Source of the DNA: Bacteroidota bacterium
GTDB taxonomy: Bacteria; Bacteroidota; Bacteroidia; Cytophagales; Cyclobacteriaceae
Assembly: GCA_023412765.1 (NCBI GenBank)
Contig: JAEZBX010000195.1
Span: 1 to 6,737, forward strand
Length of the DNA stretch: 6,737 bases
Direction of reading: 5' to 3'
Under the pieces are notes generated by a model. The model did not search any database. It worked only from the letters and a program-made list of their open reading frames with translations, and had not been told where the DNA came from. Position numbers and translations under genes: made by a program. Positions 6,040 through 6,737 of the stretch are shown here, one piece after another. The number at the start of each line of letters is the position of its first letter. The stretch's first letter is position 1.

Positions 6040-6737
6040 ATGAGACGCCACTTATACTCAGTTCTTTTTTGCTTCGCCGGCATATTCCTCAGCCTCGATC
6101 AGCCGCCGCCCAAAGCTTCTATCTCAAACGGGTTGATCACTGCTAAACTTTATTTGCCAGACGCAGTCAACGGTTATTATCGGGGGACACGCTTCGACTG
6201 GAGCGGCGTGATCTATGACCTGCAGTATAACGAGCACAATTATTTCGGCAAATGGTTCGACCGCTATGAACCAACCTTGCACGATGCGATTATGGGTCCT
6301 GTTGATTCGTTTAATCCTATCGGATATGAAGAGGCTAACGTTGGCGAAGGCTTTCTTCGAATAGGTGTTGGGATTCTCGAAAAACCAGATGAGCCGCGTT
6401 ACGCTTTTACGACCCCATACAAAATATTAGAACCTGGGGAGTGGAAAGTCAAAAAAAAATCATCAGAAGTAAATTTTGTGCATGAGCTGAAGACTGCCAA
6501 ATACCAATACAAGTACTCTAAGAATGTTAAGCTCATTAAGGGAAAACCAGAGCTTGTGCTTGAACATACGCTAGAAAACAAAGGGAAGACAATGATAGAA
6601 ACCGATGTATACAACCACAATTTCTTTGTTATGGACAATGAACCTACTGGTCCGGACTTCGTTGTAAAATTCCCGTTTACTCCGGAAGGTGAAATGAAAG
6701 GTAAGGAAGAAAAGGGTGCCATCAATGGTCAGCAAAT
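6040..6737 (+). CDS. Galactose-mutarotase-fold-like protein, N-terminal part (runs off right edge)
   Basis: An ATG at 6040 opens a frame that remains open to the window's end, giving 232 codons. The first 20 residues (MRRHLYSVLFCFAGIFLSLD) look like a signal peptide or anchor, so export is likely. Beta-rich sequence follows: ISNGLITAKLYLP (28-40), GYYRGTRFDWSG (45-56), GEGFLRIGVGIL (102-113), ELVLEHTLEN (171-180) and VYNHNFF (190-196) with GPDF after it. The 'leleHtLeN.G....t..Y.HNFF' run recalls aldose 1-epimerase and the galactose-mutarotase-like superfamily, where a conserved histidine lies in the active site; here that would be His193. This is recognition from memory of the pattern, not a firm domain call, and the rest of the gene is missing. 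A role in carbohydrate binding or modification in the envelope is an inference. The antisense frame at 6399-6725 is a shadow of this gene. Confidence 0.68.
   Translation, partial: MRRHLYSVLFCFAGIFLSLDQPPPKASISNGLITAKLYLPDAVNGYYRGTRFDWSGVIYDLQYNEHNYFGKWFDRYEPTLHDAIMGPVDSFNPIGYEEANVGEGFLRIGVGILEKPDEPRYAFTTPYKILEPGEWKVKKKSSEVNFVHELKTAKYQYKYSKNVKLIKGKPELVLEHTLENKGKTMIETDVYNHNFFVMDNEPTGPDFVVKFPFTPEGEMKGKEEKGAINGQQ

Noticed and set aside
6399..6725. Minus-strand 108-codon frame near the right edge.
   Set aside because: It is antisense to the long open frame starting at 6040, which has a signal peptide and recognisable beta-strand motifs.

Overview
The window looks like a chromosomal stretch from a member of the Bacteroidota, probably a Cytophagales-type environmental bacterium. 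The grounds are a LytS/LytTR two-component pair of the kind common in that phylum, a PD40 propeller protein with a secretion signal, an apiosidase-like (DUF4038) secreted protein, AT-rich leaders without clear Shine-Dalgarno sequences, and moderate overall GC. The assignment is inference; no rRNA or other marker gene is present.

Layout. On the minus strand, positions 1-253 hold the first 84 codons of a secreted DUF4038/apiosidase-like glycoside hydrolase whose body lies off the left edge. Positions 418-1341 (minus) hold a complete exported six-bladed TolB/PD40-type beta-propeller. A 219-bp divergent spacer with two palindromes follows. On the plus strand, 1561-2604 is a LytS/YehU-type membrane histidine kinase and 2579-3271 its LytTR-type response regulator. 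Their reading frames overlap by 26 bp, so they are almost certainly one operon. Positions 3272-3764 are a non-coding gap with several inverted and direct repeats that may be dispersed repeat elements. Then come a 12-helix major facilitator transporter (3765-4940), a small three-helix membrane protein of unknown function (5037-5348), a vicinal-oxygen-chelate (glyoxalase-fold) protein (5474-5980), and the first 232 codons of a protein resembling the galactose-mutarotase fold (6040 to the right edge).

How the genes may work together. The kinase and regulator form an obvious signalling unit that senses an unknown signal at the inner membrane and drives transcription through the LytTR domain. The propeller gene is divergent from this operon and could share control through the spacer, but no direct evidence links them. 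The two edge genes and the transporter all have family resemblances to carbohydrate handling, which may be coincidence. I see no mobile element, CRISPR array, tRNA or rRNA, and no convincing sign of a new multi-gene system. The most unexplained DNA is the repeat-bearing gap at 3272-3764.
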